This document shows, in pieces, positions 13,969 to 23,225 of a stretch of 28,339 nt of DNA (the stretch's first letter is position 1; the number at the start of each line of letters is the position of its first letter). The stretch is taken from assembly GCA_963703555.1 (NCBI GenBank), contig CAVPEV010000062.1:1-28339 (forward strand), given 5' to 3'. Source of the DNA: CAVPEV01 sp963703555 (GTDB lineage: Bacteria > Actinomycetota > Actinomycetes > Actinomycetales > Cellulomonadaceae). Under the pieces are notes generated by a model. The model saw nothing but the letters and a program-made list of their open reading frames with translations, ran no database searches and was not told where the DNA came from. A program made the position numbers and the translations under genes.

Positions 13969-14000
13969 GCCGCGGGGCGATGGCGCCGCGGGGCGATGGC
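13969..14000. repeat. Perfect 16-bp tandem duplication in the lysC leader
   Basis: GCCGCGGGGCGATGGC occurs twice in direct succession (13969-13984 and 13985-14000), starting 23 bases before the lysC start codon. A role in expression is possible but not shown. Confidence 0.6.
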
Positions 14001-14087
14001 ACCGCCGGGCGGTCGACGTGCCGCCTGCCGGCACAGGGACGGGCGAAAGTCTAGAGCGGCGGGGCGCGCTGCCACCGGCGGCGCCCG

Positions 14088-14894
14088 TCAGCCGGCTGCC
14101 AGGACGTCCCAGCCGACCCGGGCGACGAGCCCGGCGACCACGACGAGGAAGATCACCCGGACGAACCCCGAGCCGCGGACGACCGCCGTCCGCGCACCGA
14201 TGTAGGCCCCGGCGACGTTGGCCGCGCCGACGAGCAGCCCGAGCCGCCACAGCGGCGCGCCCTGCGCGGTGAATGCGACCAGAGCGGCCAGGTTGGTGGC
14301 CGCGTTGACCAGCTTGGCCTGCGCGGAGGCCTCGAGGAACCGCAGACCCAGGACCCCCACCAGCGCGATGACCAGGAACGACCCGGTGCCCGGTCCCACC
14401 ATGCCGTCGTAGCCACCGATCACCAGGCCCAGGGCGGCCGCCGTGACCTGGGTGCGACGCCCCCACGACGGCGCCGTCGCCGTTCGACCGACCGACGGGC
14501 GGGCCAGCGCGTAGGCGCCCACGCCCACCAGGGCCGTGAGGATGACCGGCTCGACGACGGACGGCGGCAGCGACCCCGCCAACGCCGCACCGCCCGCTGC
14601 GCCGAGCACGGCGGCAGGAGCCATGACGGCCGCCACCCGCAGGTCCGGGCGCACCCGGCGCAGGTAGGTCGCGGCGCTCACCGACGTGCCCAGGAGGCCG
14701 GCCACCTTGTTCGTGGCCAGTGCCTGCACCGGGCCGATGCCGGGGACCAGCAGCAGCACGGGCAGCTGGACGAGCCCGCCGCCGCCCACCACGGCGTCCA
14801 CCCAGCCTGCCGCGAACCCGGCGAGCACGAGGAGCACGATCGTGGCCGCAGCCACGTGCAGGCCGGAGATGTCCAGCACCCCGGCGGTCGACAC
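14088..14894 (-). CDS. TauE/SafE-family membrane permease
   Basis: A 268-residue protein with about eight membrane helices. The first repeat has the hallmark GFAAGWVDAVVGGGGLVQLP and ATNKVAGLLGT; the second repeat has GGYDGMVGPGTGSFLVIAL and AKLVNAATNLAALVAF. These two halves define the TSUP (TauE/SafE) family, which exports sulfite, sulfoacetate or related organic anions, or imports them. No sulfur-metabolism genes are nearby, so the substrate is unknown. GTG at 14894 is chosen; GTG at 14879 is also possible. It is divergent from the ABC transporter, with 57 bases between. Confidence 0.85.
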   Translation of the reverse strand: MSTAGVLDISGLHVAAATIVLLVLAGFAAGWVDAVVGGGGLVQLPVLLLVPGIGPVQALATNKVAGLLGTSVSAATYLRRVRPDLRVAAVMAPAAVLGAAGGAALAGSLPPSVVEPVILTALVGVGAYALARPSVGRTATAPSWGRRTQVTAAALGLVIGGYDGMVGPGTGSFLVIALVGVLGLRFLEASAQAKLVNAATNLAALVAFTAQGAPLWRLGLLVGAANVAGAYIGARTAVVRGSGFVRVIFLVVVAGLVARVGWDVLAAG

Positions 14895-14951
14895 GCGCGC
14901 AGGTGTACCACGCGCTCGCGCCCACGTGCCCGACGGCCCTACGGTGGGCAC

Positions 14952-15949
<998 letters not shown>

Positions 15950-15953
<4 letters not shown>

Positions 15954-17200
15954 GCGACGACGCACGGACCGGGCCGATGCAGCCGGCCGATGCACCTGAC
16001 CCCGGTGCGGCACGGCCGTCGCCACCGTCGCCGTCGCCATCGCCACCGTCGCCATCGCCACCGTCGCCATCGCCGGCACCGGCCGGCGGGACCTGGCGGC
16101 TGACGTGGCAGGGTGTACGCACCGTGGTGCGCCTGGAGCTGCGTCAGCGGGTCCGGTCCACCCGCTGGGTCGTGGCGCTCGTCGTCTGGCTGGTCGTCGT
16201 CGGTGGGCTCACCCTGCTCACCTCCGGAGCGCTGTCCACCGGCATGGTCGATGGTGAGGACAGCGGCCAGGCCTCGGGCCGGGTGCTGTTCGCCGCCGTG
16301 ACCCTGCTGGTCCTCGGGCTGGGGCTGCTCGTCACTCCGACGCTGGCCGCCACGTCGATCAACGGGGACCGGACCGCGGGCACGTTGGCCATCCTGCAGG
16401 TGACGCTGCTCAGCCCGGCGGAGATCGCGGTGGGCAAGCTGCTCGCGGCCTGGGCCGCGGCGCTGGCGTTCCTCGCGGTGAGCGTGCCGTTCCTGGTCAT
16501 CGGCCTGGTCCGAGGCGACCTCCCCGTCGCCGTCCTGCTGCGTGTCGTCGGGCTCATCGCCCTCGTGCTGCTCGCGGTGTGCGCCGTCGGGGTGGGCTGG
16601 TCGGCCCTCGTCGCCCGCCCGGCCGGATCTACCGTGCTGACCTTCGCCACGGTGGCCGCCGTGACCGCGCTGGCGCCGGTCCTGTTCCTCGTGACCCTGC
16701 CGTCGGTGACACAGACCGAGGACGTGCAGGTGCTGCAGTACATGCCGCGGAGCGAAGGCCCCGGGCGGTGCACCTGGCAGACCGTGCAGCTGGACCGCCC
16801 GCACACCGAGCGCACCTGGTGGTTGCTGGCCGTCAACCCGTTCGCCCTCGTGGCAGACGGTGCGGGGCTGCCGGCCGCGCCGGACCCGGCCACCGGTGTG
16901 ACGGCCGAACCGCTCGGTGCGCTGCGCGACGCCGTGCGCGCGGCCCGGTCCGGCCCGGCCCCGGCCGAGGACTGGTGCTCCGGTGCCGGCTTCCTGGTGT
17001 CGGACGGCGCCGGCCCGGCCGGGAGCACCGAGCTCACGCCGGAGGACCGGGCACTGCTCGAGCGCGACACCGACCGGAGCGCGGTGTGGCCCTGGGGGAT
17101 GCTCACCCACCTGGTGCTCGGAGCCGCCGGGCTGGGCGTCGCCGTCCAGCGGCTGCGGATCCCGCAGCGGCGGCTGGCCCGCGGCACCCGGGTCGCCTGA
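15950..17200 (+). CDS. ABC transporter permease (ABC-2 type)
   Basis: A 416-residue membrane protein. A cytosolic N-terminus (1-50) is made of Pro-Ser repeats. Then come about six membrane helices (WVVALVVWLVVVGGLTLL, VLFAAVTLLVLGLGLLV, and others), with the ABC-2 block NGDRTAGTLAILQVTLLSPAEIAVGKLLAAW. A large outside loop (about 255-370) carries at least two Cys (GRCTW and DWCSG) that may form a disulfide. One more helix closes the protein. It starts in the ATGA overlap with the ATPase gene, so the two make one transporter. The substrate cannot be told. Confidence 0.85.
16018..16075 (+). repeat. 15-bp minisatellite coding for Pro-Ser repeats
   Basis: A unit close to CCACCGTCGCCATCG is repeated nearly exactly three to four times inside the permease gene and encodes PSPPSPSP runs in the cytosolic tail. 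Copy number is likely to vary between strains by slippage. Confidence 0.75.
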
Positions 17201-17213
17201 CCGGCGCTCCCGG

Positions 17214-17786
17214 TCAGGGTTGCAGCGCGTCGTACTCCGCCTCGGTCGCCACGTCGTCGGGGACGTCCAGGCGCGCATGGGCCAGGAGCACCTGCAGGGT
17301 GCGCAGGACGCTCGACGCCCGCTCACCCCAGGTCGACAGGTAGGAGAACTGCCACCACCACAGCGCCTCGAGCTCCTGACCGGCCTCGTGGTGACGCAGG
17401 CCCTGCACCAGCGCGTCCGCGATGGCGGACAGGTCCCCCGACAGCGTCGAGCCGGTGACCTCCACGCCCAGCAACGGGTCGACGACCTCGCTGTACTCGT
17501 CGATGCCCTCCAGGGCGTTGGCCAGCGAGGCGCGCAACGGGTCCACGTCCGGATCGAGCCCCAGGTCCGGCTCGAAGCGGTCCGGCGGGACCACGTCGAC
17601 GACGGCACCTAGTCGCGCGCCGGCGGCGAGCAGGTCGGAGACCGCGAGCAGCAGCAACGGGACGGCCGCGGCCGGCTCGGTGCCCGCACCGACCTCGGTG
17701 ATCGTGGCCAGGTAGGCGCGCGCCTGGATGGCCACCGATCGGGCCAGCTCGCGGTGGTCCGCAGTGTCCTCGGCGGTACTGGTCAT
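17214..17786 (-). CDS. DUF5063 protein
   Basis: A 190-residue helical protein. Blocks LLLAVSDLLAAGARLG, DLGLDPDVDPLRASLANALEGIDEYSEVVDP and ALWWWQFSYLSTWGERASSVLRTLQ match the DUF5063 family found beside recR and lysC in actinomycetes. No known activity. The ATG at 17786 follows GGGAGGCGACC. The recR stop is 35 bases away and reads the same way, so they probably share a transcript. Confidence 0.8.
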   Translation of the reverse strand: MTSTAEDTADHRELARSVAIQARAYLATITEVGAGTEPAAAVPLLLLAVSDLLAAGARLGAVVDVVPPDRFEPDLGLDPDVDPLRASLANALEGIDEYSEVVDPLLGVEVTGSTLSGDLSAIADALVQGLRHHEAGQELEALWWWQFSYLSTWGERASSVLRTLQVLLAHARLDVPDDVATEAEYDALQP

Positions 17787-17821
17787 GGTCGCCTCCCGGG
17801 CTCCTGGGTGTCGCTGGCCGG

Positions 17822-18421
17822 TCATGCGCTGATTCTCCGCCGGCCCTCGAACGCGCGGCCCAGGGTGACCTCGTCGGCGTACTCCAGATCCCCGCCCACC
17901 GGCAGACCCGAGGCAAGTCTGCTCACGGTCAGCTGCATGGGCACGAGCAGCCGGGCGAGGTAGGTTGCGGTGGCCTCCCCCTCGACGTTGGGGTCCGTGG
18001 CGAGGATGACCTCGGTGACGGAGCGGTCGACCAGCCGGCTCATCAGCTGGGCGATCCGCAGGTCGTCCGGACCGATGCCGGCGATCGGGTTGATCGCCCC
18101 GCCGAGCACGTGGTAGCGGCCCCGGAACTCCCGTGTCCGCTCGATCGCCACGACATCCTTGGCCTCCTCGACGACGCACAGCACCGTCGGTGACCGCCGC
18201 GGGTCCCGGCAGATCCGGCACTGCTCCTCCTCGGCGACGTTGCCGCAGGTGACGCAGAACCGGACCCGCTCCTTGGCCTGGGTGAGCGCATCGGACAGCC
18301 GGCGCACGTCCGCCGGGTCGGCAGCGAGGATGTAGAAGGCGATCCGCTGGGCACTCTTCGGACCGATCCCGGGCAGCCGCCCGAGCTCGTCGATCAGGTC
18401 CTGGACCGCGCCTTCGTACAC
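17822..18421 (-). CDS. recR: Recombination mediator RecR
   Basis: RecR works with RecO and RecF to load RecA on gapped DNA. The 199-residue protein is full length. It has the HhH GRLPGIGPKSAQRIAFYIL (15-33), the zinc finger C56-x2-C59-x8-C68-x2-C71, and the Toprim domain (VVEEAKDVVAIE, GIGPDDL, ATDPNVEGEATA). GTG at 18421 gives the standard start VYEGAVQDLIDEL. It lies 95 bases downstream of dnaX in the same direction. ybaB, which usually sits between dnaX and recR, is absent. Confidence 0.96.
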   Translation of the reverse strand: MYEGAVQDLIDELGRLPGIGPKSAQRIAFYILAADPADVRRLSDALTQAKERVRFCVTCGNVAEEEQCRICRDPRRSPTVLCVVEEAKDVVAIERTREFRGRYHVLGGAINPIAGIGPDDLRIAQLMSRLVDRSVTEVILATDPNVEGEATATYLARLLVPMQLTVSRLASGLPVGGDLEYADEVTLGRAFEGRRRISA

Positions 18422-18516
18422 CCGTCCAGCCTACGGGTTCACCCTGTGGGGGGACGCAGGCAGCGGTCGCCACGCGGGGCCGGGCTCAGCGCACCCGACG
18501 GTCCGCCCGCCGACGG

Positions 18517-20625
18517 TCACTCCGGCTCACCGTCCACCTGCTCGTCGATGACCAGGCCGCCGAGCATCTGCACGATGAGCGGCGGGCCGGTCAGGCCGGA
18601 GCCGGCCGGCTGAGAGTCGTCTGGGGATGCGTCGTCCGGCCAGTCCGTGCTCGCCGCCGCGCGGCCGGTCCCGGACGGTGCGGCGGACGGCGGCGCCGAG
18701 CCCTCGGCGGGCCGCGCCGGCGCCGGTTGAGCAGCGTCCACCGGCCCGTCCCAGGACGCGGCCGCCTGCTCCGGGCTGATCGCGCCCGGCGTCGCGGCGC
18801 GCACCGCCGGGGTGGTCGCTGCCCGGGCGGACGCTCCGGTCGCGGGGCCCCCGGAGACGACGGGCTCCACCCGCACGTCGAAGCCGAGCGTCTCCCGCAC
18901 GGCTCGCGCGACGACGTCCGCATGCGTGCCGGTCCGGAACGTCGTGGCCAGCCCGGGCGAGCCGAACGCCAGGTGCAGCGTCGTCGCGTCGAGACCGGCG
19001 ACCTGCGCGTTCCCCGGGTCGACGAGCGCCCGGGTCGCCTTGCGCAGCCGGCCCACCGTCTCCAGCACCTCGGGCCAGCGGCGCCGCAGCACCTCGGTGT
19101 CCTGGGCGGCTGCGGCCTCCCCCGGCGCAGGGCTCGCGGGCAGGGCTGGTGTCGCCGGACCGACGGCGCTGCTCGGCTGGTCCACGGCGTCCCGGTCCGT
19201 GCGTGCTGGCGGCGCGGATCGGGACGGCTCCGTCTCGTCGTGACCGGCCACGTCGCCAGACGGCGCGCCGGTGGCCGGCGCACCGTCTGACGGCCCCACG
19301 ACCGCGACCGGCTCATCGCCCGGCTCGTCCACCAACGGCGGTGCCAGGTCCAGGGGATCCTCCCCCGCCACGTCCGCAGCAGGGACTCCCGCAGGTCTGG
19401 TGCCGGCGTCCCGGACCGGCCCCGCGCCGGGCCCGGGCATCGGCCCCGACCCGACATGCACACCGGGCGCGGCGCCGAGCGCCCGCTCCACCCGCTCCAG
19501 CCGGCTGGCATAGGCGCGGCTGTCCGCGGCGGGCAGCAGCAGCCGCGCGACGAGCAGCTCCAGGTGCAAGCGCGGCGACGTGGCACCGGTCATCTCGGTG
19601 AGCGCGTCGTTGACCAGGTCCGCGCTGTGCGACAGCTGCGCGACGCCGAGGCGCCCGGCCTGCAGCCGCATCTGGTCCAGTTGGTCGGCGGGCACGTCGC
19701 GCAGCGCAGCCGTCGCAGCGTCGCCCGCCGCGGCGAGCACGATGAGGTCGCGCAGCCGTTCCAGGACGTCCTCGACGAACCGGCGCGGCTCGTGGCCGGT
19801 CTCGATGACCCGCTCCACGACCCGGAACGCGCTCGCTCCGTCAAAGGCCGCCAGGGCGTCGACGAGGTCGTCGAGCAGCGCGGCGGGCGTGTACCCGAGC
19901 AGCGCGACCGCCGCGTCGTAGCGCAGCCCCTCCGGCCCGGACCCGGCGATGAGCTGGTCGAGCACGGACAACGAGTCGCGGACGGACCCGGCCCCGGCAC
20001 GCACCACCAGCGGGAGCACACCGGGACCGACCGGTACGTGCTCGGCGGCGCACATCTTCTCCAGGTAGTCGGCGAGGATGTCCGGCGGCACCAGGCGGAA
20101 CGGGTAGTGGTGCGTGCGCGACCGGATGGTGCCGATGACCTTGTCCGGCTCCGTCGTCGCGAAGATGAACATGACGTGCGGCGGCGGCTCCTCGACGATC
20201 TTCAGCAGGGCGTTGAAGCCCTGCGGGGAGACCATGTGGGCCTCGTCGAGGATGAAGACCTTGTAGCGGTCCCGGGACGGGGCGAAGGTGGCGCGCTCGC
20301 GCAGCTCCCGGGCGTCGTCGACGCCGCCGTGGCTGGCCGCGTCGATCTCCACGACGTCCAGGCTGCCGGGGCCGCCCCGGGCGAGCTCGACGCACGAGTC
20401 GCAGTGCCCGCACGGGGTGTCGGTGGGGCCCTCGGCGCAGTTCAGGCAGCGGGCGAGGATGCGCGCGGACGTCGTCTTCCCGCAGCCACGAGGCCCGCTG
20501 AACAGGTAGGCGTGGTTGATCTGCCCGCTGCGCAGCGCCTGGCGCAGCGGCCCGGTGACGTGCTCCTGCCCGATGACCTCCGCGAAGGTGTCAGGCCGGT
20601 AGCGCCGGTAGAGGGCTGTCGTCAC
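18517..20625 (-). CDS. dnaX: DNA polymerase III subunit gamma/tau
   Basis: DnaX forms the clamp-loader motor. The 702-residue protein starts VTTALYRRYRPDTFAEVIGQEHV at GTG 20625. It has Walker A GPRGCGKTT (44-52), a zinc site from Cys60, 63, 72, 75 and 78, Walker B VFILDEAH (124-131), sensor 1 FATTEPDK and SRTHHYPFR. The first 360 residues are AAA+ and helical collar. The tail is a long Pro/Ala/Gly/Asp-rich linker and a C-terminal domain (RRRWPEVLETVGRLRKATRALVDP) that fits the tau contact to polymerase. I see no slippery A-tract of the E. coli gamma frameshift kind. A longer upstream reading frame is not credible. Confidence 0.95.
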   Translation of the reverse strand: MTTALYRRYRPDTFAEVIGQEHVTGPLRQALRSGQINHAYLFSGPRGCGKTTSARILARCLNCAEGPTDTPCGHCDSCVELARGGPGSLDVVEIDAASHGGVDDARELRERATFAPSRDRYKVFILDEAHMVSPQGFNALLKIVEEPPPHVMFIFATTEPDKVIGTIRSRTHHYPFRLVPPDILADYLEKMCAAEHVPVGPGVLPLVVRAGAGSVRDSLSVLDQLIAGSGPEGLRYDAAVALLGYTPAALLDDLVDALAAFDGASAFRVVERVIETGHEPRRFVEDVLERLRDLIVLAAAGDAATAALRDVPADQLDQMRLQAGRLGVAQLSHSADLVNDALTEMTGATSPRLHLELLVARLLLPAADSRAYASRLERVERALGAAPGVHVGSGPMPGPGAGPVRDAGTRPAGVPAADVAGEDPLDLAPPLVDEPGDEPVAVVGPSDGAPATGAPSGDVAGHDETEPSRSAPPARTDRDAVDQPSSAVGPATPALPASPAPGEAAAAQDTEVLRRRWPEVLETVGRLRKATRALVDPGNAQVAGLDATTLHLAFGSPGLATTFRTGTHADVVARAVRETLGFDVRVEPVVSGGPATGASARAATTPAVRAATPGAISPEQAAASWDGPVDAAQPAPARPAEGSAPPSAAPSGTGRAAASTDWPDDASPDDSQPAGSGLTGPPLIVQMLGGLVIDEQVDGEPE

Positions 20626-20666
20626 CCCGTGAACTCTAGATGCCGGCACCCACGCCTCCGGTGGAG

Positions 20667-20810
20667 TCAGCCCACGAGGGCGAGAACCGCGAGCACGATC
20701 ACGACCGCCGAGCCGGCCGTCGACAGCCGGCCGCGGGCCCGCTCGTCCGCCCGGGCCCCGAACCACGTGCCGAGCCCGGCGAGGACGAGGTGCCAGGCCG
20801 CCGAGCTCAC
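20667..20810 (-). pseudogene. LysE-type amino-acid exporter, C-terminal remnant
   Basis: Reading the minus strand gives SSAAWHLVLAGLGTWFGARADERARGRL and then a hydrophobic last helix STAGSAVVIVLAVLALVG before the stop. This is the end of a LysE/RhtB-family exporter. Everything upstream is missing, and the frame has no start. It runs directly into the lrp fragment. A short independent protein is the other reading. Confidence 0.55.
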
Positions 20811-21004
20811 GGACTCGACTGAGGGCGCGATCCTCGGTGAGCTGACCGCGAATGCGCGGTTGTCGTTCCGTGCGCTGGGCAGCCGGGTCGGTCTCAGCCC
20901 CAACGCTGCTGCCGCCCGGGTCCGCCGCCTCGTCCGGTCACCGAGGGGGTGATCCGCGCATTCACCGTTCACCGGCGGCCGGTGCGCCCACCGACCGCCG
21001 GCTG
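20806..21004 (+). pseudogene. Lrp/AsnC-family regulator, N-terminal remnant with frameshift
   Basis: The plus strand reads LTDSTEGAILGELTANARLS, then FRALGSRVGLSPNAAAARVRRLVR, which is the HTH of Lrp/AsnC proteins, then hits a stop at 20952. In another frame right there it continues EGVIRAFTVHRRP, the expected next block (normally ..GVIRGFTV..), to a stop at 21004. So the gene has one frameshift and lacks its effector domain. No start codon is in place. Confidence 0.65.
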
Positions 21005-21063
21005 AGCACGGGCGGCTGCGGTGCGTCGCCCGCGGTGCGCCACCACCGACACCCGGACACGCA

Positions 21064-21156
21064 AGGACCCCCCGCACACCCGTCAGAGCCCACCTGCCCT
21101 TGCTGCCTTCCGGCCCTGGGGGAGTTCAGCAGGATGACGCCGCACGAGGGGTCGCC
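21064..21156 (-). ncRNA. ffs: Small SRP RNA (4.5S type)
   Basis: The minus strand carries the SRP helix-8 core, CCCAGGGCCGGAAGGCAGCA, with the GGAA-type tetraloop region and the symmetric/asymmetric loop sequences (CCGGAAGGCAGCA) that bind Ffh. The ends pair: GACCCCTCGTGC at the 5' side with GCGGGGGGTC at the 3' side, allowing G-U pairs. A length of about 93 bases fits the bacterial short form. It lies upstream of dnaX and in the same direction, the usual actinobacterial place. End positions are from pairing and may be off by a few bases. Confidence 0.9.
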
Positions 21157-21274
21157 GAAAAGCCTAACGCACGTGCCCCTCACGGCGATCTCCCAGCATG
21201 CTCCCAGGGCCGGGCTCCATCGTCAGGGGTGCTGCCGGAACACCGGTACGCAGGACGACGTACGGAGTCACTCG

Positions 21275-22726
21275 ATGAGCGCCAGGACCGCCACCGGTCG
21301 CCCCCCGCGGGCCACCGCATCACGAGGATCCGGCCACCCGGCCGCACGCGCCCCTCGTCGGCTCCGGCCCCCCACCCGCGCCCCCTGGTGGCCGGATGCC
21401 GTCGGCGTGATCACCTGGTCCCTCGTGCTCATCACCGTGGCACTGTGGGTGTCCGGCGGCGGCATCCAGGCGGCGGCCGGCTCGCCCGCCGACGCCCTGC
21501 TCTCGCTGGGCCGGCTGTCCGGGCTGCTCTCCTCCACCACGATGTTGCTCCAGGTGCTGGGCATGGCCCGGATCCCGTGGGCGGAACGGTCCTTCGGGCA
21601 GGACCGGCTGGCCGCCTGGCACCGATGGATCGGCTTCACGTCGTTCAGCCTGCTGATCGTGCACATCGGGGCGGAGATCCTCGGGGCGTCGCTGGCCGAC
21701 GGCTCCTCGGCGCTCGCGTCCGGCTGGTCGATCCTCACCACCTACCCGGGGATGCTGCTCGCCACCGCAGGCACCGCGATGGTCTTCCTGGTCGTCCTGA
21801 CCTCCTACCGGGTGGCCCGCCGGCGGCTGCGCTACGAGTCCTGGCACCTCCTGCACCTGTACGCCTATCTCGGGCTCGCACTCTCGCTGCCGCACCAGCT
21901 GTGGACCGGCACCGACTTCGTCGCCCGCCCGTTCGCCAGCGCGTACTGGCTGGTGCTGTACCTGCTGGCGCTGGGCAGCGTGCTGGTCTTCCGGGTGGCA
22001 AGGCCGGCGTTGCTGTCCCGCCGGCACCGGCTGAAGGTGTCGGCCGTCGTCCCGGAAGTCCCCGGCGCCGTGTCCGTGCACATGACCGGCCGGCAGCTGC
22101 ACCGGCTCCGGGTGGCTGCCGGGCAGTACTTCATCTGGCGGTTCGTCACCGGGCCGGGCTGGACGCGCGGGCACCCGGTCTCCCTGTCCGCCGTGCCCAG
22201 CGACGCCGGCCTGCGGATCACGGTCGGCACGGACGGCGACGACGGGGAGCGGATCGCGCACCTGCGGCCCGGCACGCCAGTGCTCCTCGAGGGGCCGTAC
22301 GGGCGGATGACCTCGCAGGCGAGGACGCGGTCCCGGATCGCCGTCTTCGCCGGAGGCCTGGGCCTGGGGCCATTGCTGGCGATCCTCCAGGAGCACGCCT
22401 ATGACGGCCAGCCGGCCACGCTCGTGCACCGGCTGAGCGCCGGGCAGCAGGTGCCTCTGCAGGCGGACATCGACTGGCTCATCCAGCACGCCGGGCTGCG
22501 TTATCTCCAGCTCGCCGGGCCGCGCAGCCGCACCGGGACACCCTGGCTGCCCGAGCAGTTCGGCCGGATCCGCGGCCCGCTGGCCATCCGTTCGCTCGTA
22601 CCCGACCTCGACGACCACGACGTCTACGTCTGCGGGCCCGTCCCGTGGTCGGCCGCCGTCGTTGCCGACCTGCACGCCGCCGGCGTGCCGCCCACCGCCC
22701 TTCATGTCGAGAACTTCTCCTGGTAG
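21275..22726 (+). CDS. Ferric-reductase-like membrane flavocytochrome
   Basis: A 483-residue membrane oxidoreductase. An N-terminal basic tail (1-37) is followed by about six membrane helices. Heme ligand pairs are H116-x13-H130 and H194-x12-H207 (with H191 nearby), the pattern of two stacked hemes in ferric reductases and NADPH oxidases. From about 250 there is a ferredoxin-NADP-reductase-like module: RGHPVSLSAVP (299-308) binds FAD, IAVFAGGLGLGPLLAIL (355-371) binds the dinucleotide, and DVYVCGPVPWSAAV (449-462) is the CGP block. It should take electrons from cytosolic NAD(P)H across the membrane. The next two genes, FMN-binding and ApbE, suggest the acceptor is a covalent FMN outside. Start ATG 21275; the gene gap to the next is 7 bases. 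Confidence 0.88.
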   Translation: MSARTATGRPPRATASRGSGHPAARAPRRLRPPTRAPWWPDAVGVITWSLVLITVALWVSGGGIQAAAGSPADALLSLGRLSGLLSSTTMLLQVLGMARIPWAERSFGQDRLAAWHRWIGFTSFSLLIVHIGAEILGASLADGSSALASGWSILTTYPGMLLATAGTAMVFLVVLTSYRVARRRLRYESWHLLHLYAYLGLALSLPHQLWTGTDFVARPFASAYWLVLYLLALGSVLVFRVARPALLSRRHRLKVSAVVPEVPGAVSVHMTGRQLHRLRVAAGQYFIWRFVTGPGWTRGHPVSLSAVPSDAGLRITVGTDGDDGERIAHLRPGTPVLLEGPYGRMTSQARTRSRIAVFAGGLGLGPLLAILQEHAYDGQPATLVHRLSAGQQVPLQADIDWLIQHAGLRYLQLAGPRSRTGTPWLPEQFGRIRGPLAIRSLVPDLDDHDVYVCGPVPWSAAVVADLHAAGVPPTALHVENFSW

Positions 22727-22733
22727 GTCACCC

Positions 22734-23225
22734 ATGAAACGCATCGTCGTCGCCATCATGACCACTATTAGTGGACTCGTGCTCCTGATGGCCTACCCGA
22801 CCAGCACCAACCGCACGCTGACCGCGGCGGGGACGGGTGCCGGCACGGGCGCCCTCCCCGGCTCGGCCTCGGCGAGCGCCGGGACGCCCGCCGGCCCGGG
22901 TGCCTCCGCCGGCACGGCAGGGTCGTCGTCCACCAAGGCCACCGTGTCCGGCACGTTCGACGGCGCGGTCGCGCAGACCCGGTGGGGACCCGTCCAGGTC
23001 CGGATCGTGGTCCAGGCCGGGAAGATCACGTCGGCCCAGACCCTGCAGGAGCCCAACGGGAACCGGAACGACCAGATCATCAACTCCTACGCCCTCCCGG
23101 TCCTCAACAACGAGGTCGTCCAGCGGCAGAGCGCGAAGATCGACCTGGTCTCCGGGGCCACCGTGACCAGCAGCGGCTACGCCAAGTCCCTGCAGAGCGC
23201 GATCGACCAGGCGTTCGGCTCATGA
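22734..23225 (+). CDS. Membrane-anchored FMN-binding domain protein (flavinylated)
   Basis: A 163-residue exported protein. Residues 1-21 (KRIVVAIMTTISGLVLLMAY) form a signal anchor. A Gly/Ala/Ser/Pro-rich linker (30-66) leads to the FMN_bind domain (70-163): GTFDGAVAQTRWGPVQVRIVVQAGKIT and the flavinylation motif LVSGATVTSSGY. In such S-G-A-T-x-T motifs ApbE links FMN by phosphoester to the last Thr (here Thr145). It is the outer electron carrier that would pass electrons from the heme protein to an external acceptor. Its stop overlaps the apbE start (ATGA), giving coupled expression with its own modifying enzyme. Confidence 0.92.
   Translation: MKRIVVAIMTTISGLVLLMAYPTSTNRTLTAAGTGAGTGALPGSASASAGTPAGPGASAGTAGSSSTKATVSGTFDGAVAQTRWGPVQVRIVVQAGKITSAQTLQEPNGNRNDQIINSYALPVLNNEVVQRQSAKIDLVSGATVTSSGYAKSLQSAIDQAFGS

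Noticed and set aside
13947..14087. Lysine riboswitch before lysC
   Set aside because: I see no conserved L-box core; the leader is short and holds only a tandem duplication.
16024..16075. CRISPR-like short repeats
   Set aside because: Units are 15 bp, contiguous without spacers and in frame with Pro-Ser codons, so it is a coding minisatellite.
20626..20822. A new small plus-strand gene beginning MPAPTPPVESAHEG after the dnaX start
   Set aside because: No family match and no ribosome site. The LysE tail on the other strand explains the region better.
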